Positions 33,141 to 41,830 are shown, numbered from the stretch's first letter. The stretch: 64,000 nt of DNA from Microbacterium ureisolvens (GCF_019511645.1 NZ_JAEUAX010000002.1:372001-436000); one strand, 5' to 3'. The notes: generated by a model not told the origin, from the sequence alone. Program-made: numbers and translations.

Positions 33141-33916
33141 GCCGCGCGCTCCGCCGCGACGGTGTCGAAGAAGTGCAGCAGCGCCTCGGCGAGCGGAGCC
33201 GGGGCGTCCGCGGGTGGCAGGTGCGAGGCATCCGTCAGTCCGACCGCCTCGCCTGCGCGCACGCCGTCCGCGATCTCGCGAGCGGATGCCTCGGGCGTGA
33301 CGCCGTCGTGATCGCCCCACACCGCGAGCACCGGCGCGCCGATCTCGCCGAGTCGGTCGCGCACGTCGAAGCCCGCGAGGGCCTCGCAGCACAGCGCGTA
33401 GCTCTCGTCGTCCGCGTCCTGGAGGGCATGCAGCAGCCGACCCGTCAGGTCGGGGTCGCGCTCGATGGAGCCGGGCGCGAACCACCGCTGGGCGGAGCCG
33501 ATGATGAGGCTCGACGTGCTCTGCGCGCGCACCTGCGCGGCTCGCGCGTGCCACGCCGGGGCCTCTCCGATCGAGGCGCCGGAGCAGATGATGGCGGCCG
33601 CGCGGACGCGGTCGGGGTGACGCAGGAGCAGCTCGAGGCCGACGCAGCCGCCGAGCGACACCCCGGCGTAGAGGAAGGGTTCGTCGATCGCATCCGCGAC
33701 GGCATCGGCGAGCTCGCCGATCGTGAACGGCTCGGCGGACGCCGGCGCCGCGCCGTGGCCCGGCAGGTCCCACGCGACGACCCGGTACCGCTCGGCGAGC
33801 GCCGGGATCACGCGATCCCACAGCAGCGTCGAGGTGCCCAGCGACGGACCGAGCACGAGCAGCGGCGCACCTTCCCGGCCGGCCGGGGTGGTGACGAAGA
33901 TGGCGGGGACGGTCAC
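33137..33916 (-). CDS. pcaD: 3-oxoadipate enol-lactonase
   Basis: A 259-residue alpha/beta hydrolase. The nucleophile elbow is AGVSLGG with Ser87, the acid is in VWGDHDGVTP (around residue 205), and His232 in DASHLPPAD completes the triad. It hydrolyses 3-oxoadipate enol-lactone to 3-oxoadipate. GTG 33916 overlaps the pcaB stop (GTGA) and has an upstream GAGAGGA. The overlap and frame change with pcaC show this is not a PcaL fusion. Confidence 0.92.
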   Translation of the reverse strand: MTVPAIFVTTPAGREGAPLLVLGPSLGTSTLLWDRVIPALAERYRVVAWDLPGHGAAPASAEPFTIGELADAVADAIDEPFLYAGVSLGGCVGLELLLRHPDRVRAAAIICSGASIGEAPAWHARAAQVRAQSTSSLIIGSAQRWFAPGSIERDPDLTGRLLHALQDADDESYALCCEALAGFDVRDRLGEIGAPVLAVWGDHDGVTPEASAREIADGVRAGEAVGLTDASHLPPADAPAPLAEALLHFFDTVAAERAA

Positions 33917-35322
33917 GCGTTGTCCTCTCGATGGGATGCCTCGGGGGCCACCGCGTCGTCGACGAGGCGACCGGCGAGGCCTATGTAGCGGGCGGGGTCG
34001 AGCAGATCGGCGACGAACGCCGGGGGGGCGACACCCCGCTCTGCGGCGACCGAGCCCACCTCGGGAAGCGCCGTCAAGGCGGCGGCCAGGTCTGCTCCCC
34101 CGGCTGCATCGGCCACCAGATCCGACACGCGCGCCGATCCCAGGACCGGCCCGAGCACGACCGAGAGCCGCTCGGCGACGATGAGCCCGCCTGTCGACGC
34201 GAGGTTGCGCTCGACGGCGTCGGTGTCGACGTGCAGGCCGGCCACGAGCGTCGCGGCGTGGGCGGTCGCGCCGAGCGCGAGACGCAGCAGTTCGCGGAGC
34301 ACCGGCCACTCGGCGTGCCACGCGCCGTCCGGGCGCTCATCGGCGGCGAGGGCGGACGCGAGGTGCAGCGTCGCGCCGAGCTGTGGTGCGCGCAGCGCGG
34401 CGGAGCGGATGAGGACGGATGCCGCGGGGTTGCGCTTCTGCGGCATCGCCGACGATCCGCCCCCTGAGCCCTCCGCCAGTTCGCCGATCTCGGTACGGCT
34501 GAGGGTCGCGACATCCGTGGCGATCTTCCCGACCGCGTCGACGGCCTGGACGAGGGCATCCCCCAGCTCGGTGATCGGCCAGCGGTTCGTGTGCCACGGG
34601 GCGTCGGGCGCCGCGAGCCCGAGTTCGTGCGCGAAGGCGGCCGGCAGGTCGGCGGCCGCCTCCGTTCCAGCGACCTCGGTGAACGACGCGAGCGTTCCCG
34701 CCGCGCCGCCCAGCTGGGCAGGCAGCCGGTGCTGGGCGTCCTCGACGCGCTCCCTGGCGCGTGCCACGCCGCGGAGCCACCCGGCGGCACGCAGCCCGAC
34801 GGTGGTCGGCACGGCGTGCTGGGTCAGGGTGCGCGCCGCCGCGACCTCGTCCCGTCGCGAACGGGCAAGCGAGCGCAGCAAGACCTCCGCGTGCGCGAGC
34901 GACGCCGCGATGCGACTCGTCGCCGCACGCGCGACGAGCATCGCGGCGGTGTCGACGATGTCCTGACTGGTCGCACCGCGGTGGATCCAGGTCCGGGAGC
35001 CGGCGCCGACGCGCTCCTTGAGCCGCCCGACCAGCGGGATCACCGGGTTGCCGCCGGCGACGGCCGCCGCCGTCAGCGCCGCGAGGTCGACGCCGTGGTC
35101 AGGGCATCCGCGCAGGCCGCTGCGCCAGCCGAACTCGGTCTCGATCTCGTCCACCGCCTCGGCCGGCGCGAGACCCAGCTCCCGATACGCCCTCACCAGC
35201 GCGACCTCGGCCGTGACGAGCGCGTCGAGGTACGCGGCATCCGTCACCGTCTCGTCGTGACCGACGGTCACGGGCGAGAGCAGGCCCACATCGAGTGCGG
35301 GCCGGTCACGGTCAGAAGGCAA
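33913..35322 (-). CDS. pcaB: 3-carboxy-cis,cis-muconate cycloisomerase
   Basis: A 469-residue fumarase/aspartase-superfamily enzyme with the signature GGSSAMPQKRNPAAS in mid-protein and the GATSQDIVDTA block near residue 110. It cyclises 3-carboxymuconate to 4-carboxymuconolactone. The start is probably TTG 35322, inside the last codons of pcaG, with AAGGAGA nine bases upstream. This gives an 11-base overlap. A GTG ten codons downstream is an alternative but lacks a site. Confidence 0.9.
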   Translation of the reverse strand: MPSDRDRPALDVGLLSPVTVGHDETVTDAAYLDALVTAEVALVRAYRELGLAPAEAVDEIETEFGWRSGLRGCPDHGVDLAALTAAAVAGGNPVIPLVGRLKERVGAGSRTWIHRGATSQDIVDTAAMLVARAATSRIAASLAHAEVLLRSLARSRRDEVAAARTLTQHAVPTTVGLRAAGWLRGVARARERVEDAQHRLPAQLGGAAGTLASFTEVAGTEAAADLPAAFAHELGLAAPDAPWHTNRWPITELGDALVQAVDAVGKIATDVATLSRTEIGELAEGSGGGSSAMPQKRNPAASVLIRSAALRAPQLGATLHLASALAADERPDGAWHAEWPVLRELLRLALGATAHAATLVAGLHVDTDAVERNLASTGGLIVAERLSVVLGPVLGSARVSDLVADAAGGADLAAALTALPEVGSVAAERGVAPPAFVADLLDPARYIGLAGRLVDDAVAPEASHREDNA

Positions 35323-35890
35323 GGAACACGGTCTCCTTCTCGCCCTGCAGGTGGATGTCGTGGTGCAGGTTGCCGTCCGGCAGGCGCGTCGCGATGAGCG
35401 TAGCGCGCTCGTCGGCGTCGAGCGAGGAGAGGAGGGCGTCGGCGGCGAGCAGCTCCTCGTGCTCGGGCAGGTAGACGCGGGTGACGAGCTTGTCGGGAAG
35501 GCCGCGTGCGAACACGATGACGGAGTAGAACGGTGCCCCGCCGTCGACCGGGCCGGGATTGCGGGTCCAGAACTCGTAGCGGCCGACGTCCGTCGTCGCC
35601 GCGCGGCCGAAGCCCGTGAACGAGTGGTCGTCGCGGCGGAAGGCGCCGTGGGCCCGAGGGATGCGGCCGTTCTCGTCCGCGCTCCAGATCTCGATGACCG
35701 CGTCGGGGATCGGGTTGCCGGCGCCGTCGAACACGGTGCCGCCCAGCACGACCGAGCCGGGGCTGTGCGGGAACACCACCTGGTGCTTCTTGTCGTAGTC
35801 CAGGCCGAAGGCGAAGAACGGGCCGACGGTCTGACCGCCGGTGGGCTCGTGGGTCTTCGGGCCCAGGTCGCGCTTGGTGCGAGCGGCCAT
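35312..35890 (-). CDS. pcaG: Protocatechuate 3,4-dioxygenase, alpha subunit
   Basis: A 192-residue intradiol-dioxygenase subunit with the expected TVGPFFAFGL near the N-terminus, a transthyretin-like core (GAGNPIPDAVIEIWSADENGRI) and LVTRVYLPEHEE. The alpha subunit lacks the iron ligands and builds the heteromer with PcaH. Its ATG shares one base with the pcaH stop (TGATG), with a GGAGAG site, so production should be coupled. Confidence 0.92.
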   Translation of the reverse strand: MAARTKRDLGPKTHEPTGGQTVGPFFAFGLDYDKKHQVVFPHSPGSVVLGGTVFDGAGNPIPDAVIEIWSADENGRIPRAHGAFRRDDHSFTGFGRAATTDVGRYEFWTRNPGPVDGGAPFYSVIVFARGLPDKLVTRVYLPEHEELLAADALLSSLDADERATLIATRLPDGNLHHDIHLQGEKETVFLAF

Positions 35891-36759
35891 CAGTGCTCTC
35901 CTTCTTCCGGCTCGAACCAGGTCGCGTCGGGGCCGTCGACGACGATGTCGAAGCGGTAGCCCATCGAGAACTCGGGCACCGACAGGTCGTGGTCGTACTG
36001 CCCGATCAGGCGGTCGCGGTCCTTCTGACGCCAGATCGTGTTGTAGATCGGATCGAGCGGGAACAGCGGGTCGCCCGGGAAGTACATCTGCGTCACGAGG
36101 CGCTGCGTGAAGCCCGTGCCGAAGATCGAGAAGTGGATGTGCGCAGGGCGCCACGCGTTGACATGGTTCTTCCAGGGGTACGCGCCCGGCTTGATGGTCG
36201 TGAACTTGTAGAACCCGTCGTCGTCGGTGACGGTGCGTCCGGCGCCGGTGAAGTTCGGGTCGAGCGGGGCAGGATGCTGATCCCGCTGGTGGATGTACCG
36301 GCCCGCGGCATTCGCCTGCCAGATCTCGACGAGCTGGTTCGCGAGCGGGCGGCCCCACGAGTCGAGGAGGCGCCCCTCGACAGTCATGCGCTCGCCCTGG
36401 GGCTCGCCGATGTGCTGCAGAGTGAGGTCGGACTCGATGGCCGCGACATCGCGCTGGCCGAAGGCCGGCGACCACAGCTCGATCGTCTCAGGGTCGACGA
36501 GCTTCGGGTTCTTGGTCGGGTGGCGCAGCAGGCTCGAGCGGTACGGCGGGAAGTCGTGGAGGCTCATATTGAGCCGCTCACCCGCGGCTTCCCGCCGCGC
36601 GGCGGCGGCGTGGTAGTCGACGATCTCCTGCGTGATCTCGTTCTGCGTCAGCTGGTCGGGCGAGGCGAGCAGCGACTCGGGGGCCGCCGCGGTCTGCTCC
36701 AGCACCACCGACGACGAGAACGCCTCCTCGCCCCGGGGATCGGCCTGGGCCTGTGTCAT
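35890..36759 (-). CDS. pcaH: Protocatechuate 3,4-dioxygenase, beta subunit
   Basis: A 289-residue catalytic subunit that opens protocatechuate between the hydroxyls using Fe(III). The four iron ligands are visible as Tyr155 (GRYIH), Tyr194 (GAYPW), His207 and His209 (RPAHIHFS). An N-terminal extension of about 45 residues makes it longer than proteobacterial PcaH. It is the first gene of pcaHGBDC. A palindrome at 36823-36843 lies about 65 bp upstream. Confidence 0.95.
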   Translation of the reverse strand: MTQAQADPRGEEAFSSSVVLEQTAAAPESLLASPDQLTQNEITQEIVDYHAAAARREAAGERLNMSLHDFPPYRSSLLRHPTKNPKLVDPETIELWSPAFGQRDVAAIESDLTLQHIGEPQGERMTVEGRLLDSWGRPLANQLVEIWQANAAGRYIHQRDQHPAPLDPNFTGAGRTVTDDDGFYKFTTIKPGAYPWKNHVNAWRPAHIHFSIFGTGFTQRLVTQMYFPGDPLFPLDPIYNTIWRQKDRDRLIGQYDHDLSVPEFSMGYRFDIVVDGPDATWFEPEEGEH

Positions 36760-36822
36760 GAGGTCTCCTTCGACGACTCGGGTCGTCCCAGGGTCGCACT
36801 CCGCAGCGGCCGCCGCCCCGTG

Positions 36823-36843
36823 GATTCCCGCTCAGTGGGAATC
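36823..36843. promoter_or_regulatory. Palindromic operator upstream of pcaH
   Basis: GATTCCC and GGGAATC arms enclose GCTCAGT, perfect over 7 bp. Related sites TTCCCG-N5-CGGGAA lie before pobA (38643) and before the MFS gene (40031). Two IclR genes at 36967 and 37778 are adjacent and one of them is the probable binder. Confidence 0.6.
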
Positions 36844-36881
36844 ACGGATGCTGCGGCCCGCAGCATCCGTCCCGGCCACGG

Positions 36882-36950
36882 GTTTGGGGCGCGGCGCGCG
36901 CATTCGGGGCGCGCGACGCACGCCCCGAACGTACGGAGTGCGCCCCAAAC
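36882..36950. repeat. 69-bp double-stem repeat, copy B
   Basis: Outer arms GTTTGGGGCGC / GCGCCCCAAAC pair nearly perfectly; inner arms TTCGGGGCG and CGCCCCGAA. It sits 16 bp after the stop of the IclR gene at 36967 and upstream of the pcaH operator. Confidence 0.8.
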
Positions 36951-36966
36951 CCAGGAGCTCCCCCGC

Positions 36967-37725
36967 CTACGTCACCCGGAGGTCGTGGTGGAGGTCCTTC
37001 GCGGCCTGCACCACGAGGGGGCCGAGCCGCCGCTCGTCGGCGCGCGCCAGGTGCACCACGAGACCCAGCGCGATGGGCGGCAGACCCTCGACGCGGGGCA
37101 GCGCGGCGGCGACCGAGACGTTCCCGAGGGTCATCTCCTCGCGGGTCGTCGCGTAGCCGAGGGCGCGAGTGCGCGCGATGTCGGCGCGGAGCTCCGGCTC
37201 GGTCGTGATCGAGTTCACGGTCTCGCGCTCGAGCGGGGCCTCGAAGTACTGGCGCAGCCATCCTTCGTCGCGCGTCGCGAGCAGCGCCTTGCCGACCCCG
37301 GTCGTGTGCAGAGGGCCGCGTCCGCCCATGCGGCTGAGGGTCGGGATCGACTGGCGTCCCGTGAGGCGCCCGACGTACAGCGCGGTCGTCGTCGCGGGCG
37401 TCGCTCCGTCGAGCACGGCGAGGTGCACGTTCTCGCCCGTCGCCTCGTACAGGCGCACCATGTGCGGCAGCGCCGTCTCGCGCAGCCGCAGCGAGAGCGG
37501 CGAGAGCTCGCCGAGCTCCCACAGCCGAGGGCCGATGGCGTAGGTGTGTCCGGGGCCGCGCGTGAGCAGCCCTTCGGCCACGAGCGTCGCGAGCAGCCGG
37601 TGCAGCGTCGACGACGCGAGCCCGGTGCGGGCGGCGAGCGTCGTCGCGGTGACCGCCGGCTCGTCGTCGGTGAAGCAGCCGAGCACGCGCAGCGTGCGCT
37701 CGAGCACCCCCTCGCCGTCGCCCAT
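36967..37725 (-). CDS. IclR-family regulator
   Basis: A 252-residue IclR protein: winged helix in residues 8-65 (TATTLAARTGLASSTLHRLLATLVAEGLL) and an effector domain containing LHTTGVGKALLA and SVAAALPRVEGLPP. It is divergent from a second IclR gene at 37778 with only 52 bp between. ATG 37725 has a GGAGGAC site. Position between pcaHGBDC and pobA suggests control of protocatechuate or 4-hydroxybenzoate genes. Confidence 0.88.
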   Translation of the reverse strand: MGDGEGVLERTLRVLGCFTDDEPAVTATTLAARTGLASSTLHRLLATLVAEGLLTRGPGHTYAIGPRLWELGELSPLSLRLRETALPHMVRLYEATGENVHLAVLDGATPATTTALYVGRLTGRQSIPTLSRMGGRGPLHTTGVGKALLATRDEGWLRQYFEAPLERETVNSITTEPELRADIARTRALGYATTREEMTLGNVSVAAALPRVEGLPPIALGLVVHLARADERRLGPLVVQAAKDLHHDLRVT

Positions 37726-37777
37726 GCGTCCTCCCCGAGCGACGTTACCCGGATAGTCGGGGTGGCAGAGTGGGCGC

Positions 37778-38530
37778 ATGGCCAACTCGCCCTCCGGCGA
37801 CTCGATGACCGACCGCATCGTGCGCGTGCTCGAGACGTTCACCGCCGAGCGCTCGATGCAATCGGCGTCGGAGATCGGCCGTCGCGCCCGGCTCCCGTCG
37901 TCGACCGCGCACCGCATCGTCGACGAGCTCGTCGACGCGGGCCTGCTCGAACGCGACGAGGACCGCCGCGTGCACCTGGGCATGCGCCTGTGGGAGCTCG
38001 CCCTCCGCGGCTCGACGGCGCTGCGCCTGCGCCAGGCCGCGCTCCCGCACATGGAGCAGGTGCAGGCGCGCATCCGCGAGCACACCCAGCTCGCCGTGCT
38101 CGAGCAGGACGAGGCCCTCTTCCTCGAGCGCCTCTCCCACCCCGACGCCGGTGCGAACATCACCCGCATCGCGGGCCGGCTCCCGCTGCACGCCTCGTCG
38201 TCGGGGCTCGTCCTGCTCGCCTACGCGCCCTCCGCGCTGCGCGAACGCGTGCTCGCCGGCGCGCTGCGCGCCCTGGCGCCGGAGACGGTGACGGATGCTG
38301 CGCGCCTGCGCCGCCTCCTCGCCGAGGTGCGCCGTGCCGGGGTTGTGGTGGCGCCCGGCTCGATCGAGGCCGTGTCGACCGGCGTGGCCGTGCCGATCCG
38401 CGACGCCGGCGAGGTCGTCGCCGCTCTGTCGGTCGTGCTGCCGCGGGAGACCGACCCGGCGGCCGCCGTCCAGGCGCTGCGCGAGGCCGCCGCCGGCATC
38501 GAGGCCGACCTGCGGGCCGACCGCCGCTGA
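37778..38530 (+). CDS. IclR-family regulator (PobR-like by position)
   Basis: A 250-residue IclR regulator. The helix-turn-helix is ASEIGRRARLPSSTAHRIVDELVDAGLLERDE (residues about 34-65) and the effector domain has PLHASSSGLVLLAYAP. It is clearly diverged from the IclR at 36967. It directly precedes pobA, whose promoter carries a 6-5-6 palindrome, so control of 4-hydroxybenzoate conversion is likely. An IclR-type PobR is known in several bacteria. Confidence 0.87.
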   Translation: MANSPSGDSMTDRIVRVLETFTAERSMQSASEIGRRARLPSSTAHRIVDELVDAGLLERDEDRRVHLGMRLWELALRGSTALRLRQAALPHMEQVQARIREHTQLAVLEQDEALFLERLSHPDAGANITRIAGRLPLHASSSGLVLLAYAPSALRERVLAGALRALAPETVTDAARLRRLLAEVRRAGVVVAPGSIEAVSTGVAVPIRDAGEVVAALSVVLPRETDPAAAVQALREAAAGIEADLRADRR

Positions 38531-38736
38531 CTCCCCCGGCGCCATCCCCATCCTCATCTGAGGTCCAGGGCCGCGCTGAGGAGCAGAACCGGTTTCGCTC
38601 TCCTCACCTCAGCCCGGATCCTCAGCTGAGGAAGACGACACCTTCCCGATGAACGGGAATCCACGCCGACCCGGGCGCGACGGGGTCACACTGGGCCGAG
38701 GCATCCGTTCCACCACGAACGTCGAAGGAGACGTCC
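38531..38736 (+). promoter_or_regulatory. pobA upstream region: stem-loop and operator
   Basis: After the IclR stop lies an imperfect stem (TGAGGAG...CTCCTCA, about 38577-38605) that could terminate the IclR transcript. The palindrome TTCCCGATGAACGGGAA at 38643-38659 follows, about 80 bp before the pobA start, then a GAAGGAG ribosome-binding site. No confident -35/-10 is visible. Confidence 0.45.
38643..38659. promoter_or_regulatory. TTCCCG-N5-CGGGAA operator upstream of pobA
   Basis: Perfect 6-bp arms around ATGAA. It matches the sites at 36823 and 40031 in spacing and flanks. Confidence 0.6.
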
Positions 38737-39921
38737 ATGTCCACGATCCGCACCCGCGTCGCCATCGTCGGCGCCGGTCCCGCCGGGCTGCTGCTCTCGC
38801 ACCTGCTCGGGATCGCCGGCATCGAGTCGGTCGTCATCGACCAGCGGTCGCGCGAAGAGATCGAGACCACGATCCGCGCCGGCATCCTCGAGCAGGGCAC
38901 CGTCGAGGTGCTCGACTCGTCGGGTGCGTCCAGCCGCGTGCGCACGGTCGGCCACCGCCACGACGGCATCGAGCTGCGCTTCGCGGGTCACGGCCACCGC
39001 ATCGACTTCGCCGACCTCGTCGGCCGCGGCGTCTGGCTCTACCCCCAGCACGAGGCGCTCAAGGACCTCATCGCCGTGCGCCTCGGCAAGGGCCAGGATC
39101 TGCGCTTCGGCGTGACCGCGCTGCGGGTGGAGGACGCAGCATCCGATCGCCCTCGCGTGATCGCGACCGACGCGAACGGCGACCCCCTCGAGATCGAGGC
39201 CGAGTTCGTCGTGGGCTCAGACGGATCGCGCAGCGTCGTGCGCGAGGCCGTGACCGGCTCGCACACCGGAGGCTACTTCCGCGAGTACCCGTTCGCGTGG
39301 TTCGGCATCCTGTGCGAGGCGCCGCCGAGCGCCGAGGAACTCATCTACAGCAACTCCCCCGACGGCTTCGCCCTCATCAGCCAGCGCAGCGCCACGGTGC
39401 AGCGCATGTACTTCCAGTGCGACCCGAACGCCGACCCGAACGCCCTCAGCGAGGAGCAGCTGTGGGAGGAGCTGCAGAAGCGTGTGCCCGGCACCACGCT
39501 CAAGGAGGGCCCGATCTTCCAGCGCGACGTGCTGCGGTTCCGCAGCTTCGTCGCCCACGAACTGCTCAACGGCCGCGTCGCGCTCATCGGCGATGCCGCG
39601 CACACGGTGCCGCCGACCGGTGCGAAGGGCATGAACCTCGCCGTCGCCGACGTGCTCGTGCTCGAGCGCGCGCTGCGTGCGCTGCTACTCGAGAACGACG
39701 ACCGGCTCATCGAGGCGTTCCCGGAGAAGGCGCTCCACCGCATCTGGAAGGCGCAGCACTTCTCGTGGTGGATGACGAACATGCTCCACGTCGCCCCCGA
39801 CGCGTCGGACTTCGACCGCCTGCGCCAGCTCGGCGAGCTGCGCTCGGTCGTCGAGTCAGAGGCAGGCCGCCGGTTCCTCGCGGAGGCGTACACCGGCTGG
39901 CCTCTCGAAGGCCTCGCCTGA
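38737..39921 (+). CDS. pobA: 4-hydroxybenzoate 3-monooxygenase
   Basis: A 394-residue class-A flavoprotein hydroxylase producing protocatechuate from 4-hydroxybenzoate, NAD(P)H and oxygen. The FAD dinucleotide fold is at residues 8-20 (VAIVGAGPAGLLLS), the DG motif in VVGSDGSRSVVRE and the second FAD motif in LIGDAAHTVPPTGAKGMNLA. Length and the RAGILEQGTVEVL segment fit PobA exactly. It links 4-hydroxybenzoate from side-chain shortening to the pca genes on the other strand. Confidence 0.95.
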   Translation: MSTIRTRVAIVGAGPAGLLLSHLLGIAGIESVVIDQRSREEIETTIRAGILEQGTVEVLDSSGASSRVRTVGHRHDGIELRFAGHGHRIDFADLVGRGVWLYPQHEALKDLIAVRLGKGQDLRFGVTALRVEDAASDRPRVIATDANGDPLEIEAEFVVGSDGSRSVVREAVTGSHTGGYFREYPFAWFGILCEAPPSAEELIYSNSPDGFALISQRSATVQRMYFQCDPNADPNALSEEQLWEELQKRVPGTTLKEGPIFQRDVLRFRSFVAHELLNGRVALIGDAAHTVPPTGAKGMNLAVADVLVLERALRALLLENDDRLIEAFPEKALHRIWKAQHFSWWMTNMLHVAPDASDFDRLRQLGELRSVVESEAGRRFLAEAYTGWPLEGLA

Positions 39922-39946
39922 CGCCGCGGTTCCCTCGGTGAGGTCG

Positions 39947-40015
39947 GTTCGGGGCGCACGCCGCGCGTTCGGGGCGCACGCCGCGCGCCCCGAACGGACG
40001 CGCCGCGCCCCAAAC
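39947..40015. repeat. 69-bp double-stem repeat, copy C
   Basis: Begins GTTCGGGGCGC and ends GCGCCCCAAAC, one wobble in the outer stem; inner arms TTCGGGGCGC and GCGCCCCGAA. It starts 26 bp after the pobA stop and would act as its terminator. Confidence 0.8.
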
Positions 40016-40030
40016 CCCCACGACCCGGCA

Positions 40031-40047
40031 TTGCCGCTCAACGGGAA
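40031..40047. promoter_or_regulatory. Imperfect TTGCCG-N5-CGGGAA operator upstream of the MFS gene
   Basis: Same pattern as the pcaH and pobA sites with one arm mismatch; the spacer CTCAA resembles CTCAG at 36823. It would put the transporter under the same regulator. Confidence 0.45.
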
Positions 40048-40091
40048 TGAGCGGATGCTACGGGGAAGGCCTGGGCTATAGTCCGGTGCCT

Positions 40092-41318
40092 ATGGCCTCA
40101 CCGTCGCGGACCACGCGCACCGAGCCGTCGCGCACGGCATCGGCCCTGATGCTGCTCGCGGCGGTGTGCCTCGTCGCGATGAACATGCGCCCGGCGATCA
40201 CGGGGCTCGGGCCGCTCCTCGATCAGATCGGCGCCGACACCGGCATGTCGGTCTCGGCGCTGGGGCTGCTCGCCGCGGTGCCGCTCGTCGCGTGGGCGCT
40301 GTTCTCGCCGCTCGCGCACGACCTCAGCCGCCGGTTCGGGCAGCCGCGCGTGCTGCTGTGGTCGCTGCTGGTGCTGCTCGCCGGCACCCTCGTGCGCTCG
40401 ATCCCGGGCCCGGTGGCGAGCCTGTGGATCGGCACGGCGATCATCGGCATCGGGATCGCCATCATCAACGTGCTCATGCCCGCCGTGGTCAAGCGCGAGT
40501 TCGCCGGGCACGTGCCCGCCGTGACCGCGGCGTACACCGCGCTGCTCGCGGGCCTGGGCGCCGTCTCGTCGGGCGTGGTCGTGCCGATCTCGCACATCGA
40601 GCTCGGCGGCGATCCGGCCGGCTGGCGCTTCGCCCTCCTCGTGACCGGAGCCGCACTCCTGCCGTTCGCGATCGCCGCATGGTGGTGGGCGCACCGCGGC
40701 GCCGGACGCGCGCACGATCGCTCTTCGGCACCGCGCGGGCGCACCGGCATCTGGCGCGACCCGATCGCCTGGCTGGTCGCCGCCTACATGGGCCTGCAGG
40801 CATCCATGTTCTACATGTTCGTGACGTGGCTCGCGCCGCTGTCGATGTCGATCGGGCGCTCCGAGGTCGTCGCCGGCATCGACGTCATGGTCTATCAGCT
40901 GTTCTCGCTCGCCGGCTGCCTGCTGCTGCCGCTGGCACTCCGGGGCGGCCTCGAGCGCTGGGCGCCGGCACTCATCCCGTCGCTGGCGGTCGTCGGCGTC
41001 GCCGGGCTCATGATCGCCCCGGGCGGCGTGCTGCTGTGGGGCTCGCTCATCGGGCTCACCGGCGGCGCGACCCTCGCGATGTCGCTCACGCTCATGGCTC
41101 AGCGCGCCCGCGACCACGACACGTCGACGGCGCTGTCGGGCATGTCGCAGTCGGTCGGCTACGTCATCGCCGCACTCGGGCCGATCGCCTTCGGCGCCCT
41201 GCACAGCCTCACGGGAGGCTGGACCGCATCGCTCGCGCTCGTGCTCGCCGTCCTTCTGGCCCTGACGGTGGTGGGCGTGTTCGCCGGGCGCGACCGCTAC
41301 GTCCTCGAACGCCGATAG
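40092..41318 (+). CDS. MFS transporter (CynX/NimT type), candidate aromatic-acid importer
   Basis: A 408-residue protein with about twelve membrane helices; NMRPAITGLGPLLDQIGADTGMS is the opening of the CynX/NimT group. TATAGT at 40077-40082 is a good -10 only ten bases before the ATG at 40092, so the message may be leaderless. An operator of the pcaH/pobA type lies upstream. Position between pobA and a phd-like operon suggests uptake of hydroxybenzoate or phenylpropanoid; drug export cannot be excluded. Confidence 0.85.
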   Translation: MASPSRTTRTEPSRTASALMLLAAVCLVAMNMRPAITGLGPLLDQIGADTGMSVSALGLLAAVPLVAWALFSPLAHDLSRRFGQPRVLLWSLLVLLAGTLVRSIPGPVASLWIGTAIIGIGIAIINVLMPAVVKREFAGHVPAVTAAYTALLAGLGAVSSGVVVPISHIELGGDPAGWRFALLVTGAALLPFAIAAWWWAHRGAGRAHDRSSAPRGRTGIWRDPIAWLVAAYMGLQASMFYMFVTWLAPLSMSIGRSEVVAGIDVMVYQLFSLAGCLLLPLALRGGLERWAPALIPSLAVVGVAGLMIAPGGVLLWGSLIGLTGGATLAMSLTLMAQRARDHDTSTALSGMSQSVGYVIAALGPIAFGALHSLTGGWTASLALVLAVLLALTVVGVFAGRDRYVLERR

Positions 41319-41352
41319 CGGGACGGATGCTGCGCCCCCGGCGCCCGGCCGG

Positions 41353-41817
41353 TCATTCCCCGGGGAAGGCCAACGCGCGCAGCAGTCTCGCGAGCGTCTC
41401 GCGGTCATCGGTCGACAGGTCGGCGTGGACACGCTCCTCGGCGGCGCGTGCGGCCTCGCCGGCCGCGGCGACGAGCGCCCGCCCGGCGGCCGTGGCGACG
41501 ACGACGTTCGCGCGCCGGTCGGCCGGGTCGGGCTGACGCTCGACGAGTCTGCGCGACTGCAGCTCGTCGACGAGGCTCACCACCTGGCTGGGATCGAGCC
41601 GGAGGAACTCGGCGAGCTCGCGCTGGGAGGGCCGGGCATCTCCCGACGCCAGCACCAGGACGGAGTACGACCGCGCCTTGAGCCCGTGCTCCGACAGGGC
41701 TGCGTTTCCGGCGGCGAGCGCGATGGCGTTGGCCCGCGCCAGAAGAAAGCTCAGGTCGTCGCTGAGTGCCGACGAGCGCAGGCCCGGTGTGGCGGCGACA
41801 TCAGCGGCTTTCGGCAT
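41353..41817 (-). CDS. phdR: MarR-family repressor, PhdR-like
   Basis: A 154-residue MarR protein with the winged helix PSQRELAEFLRLDPSQVVSLVDELQSRRLVERQPDPADRRAN in the middle. ATG 41817 is preferred; an in-frame GTG at 41823 would add two residues. The palindrome GTCCA-ATTAA-TGGAC at 41831-41845 sits just before the start. It is divergent from an operon with phd gene content. In Corynebacterium glutamicum the MarR protein PhdR represses the phenylpropanoid genes and responds to phenylpropanoyl-CoA; the name is given by that analogy. Confidence 0.75.
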   Translation of the reverse strand: MPKAADVAATPGLRSSALSDDLSFLLARANAIALAAGNAALSEHGLKARSYSVLVLASGDARPSQRELAEFLRLDPSQVVSLVDELQSRRLVERQPDPADRRANVVVATAAGRALVAAAGEAARAAEERVHADLSTDDRETLARLLRALAFPGE

Positions 41818-41830
41818 GGCCACGATGCTA

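Noticed and set aside
32739..33821. PcaD-PcaC as one fused PcaL gene
   Set aside because: The two proteins are in different frames with an ATGA overlap, and each has a complete set of motifs; no fusion is needed.
37726..37777. CCCG-N6-CGGG symmetry between the two IclR genes as a fourth member of the pcaH/pobA operator family
   Set aside because: Spacing differs by one base and the outer TT/AA bases are missing, so the match is too weak.
35893..38652. 919-codon plus-strand frame spanning pcaH, repeat B and the IclR genes
   Set aside because: It reads through an intergenic repeat and antisense to four supported genes; no protein family recognised.
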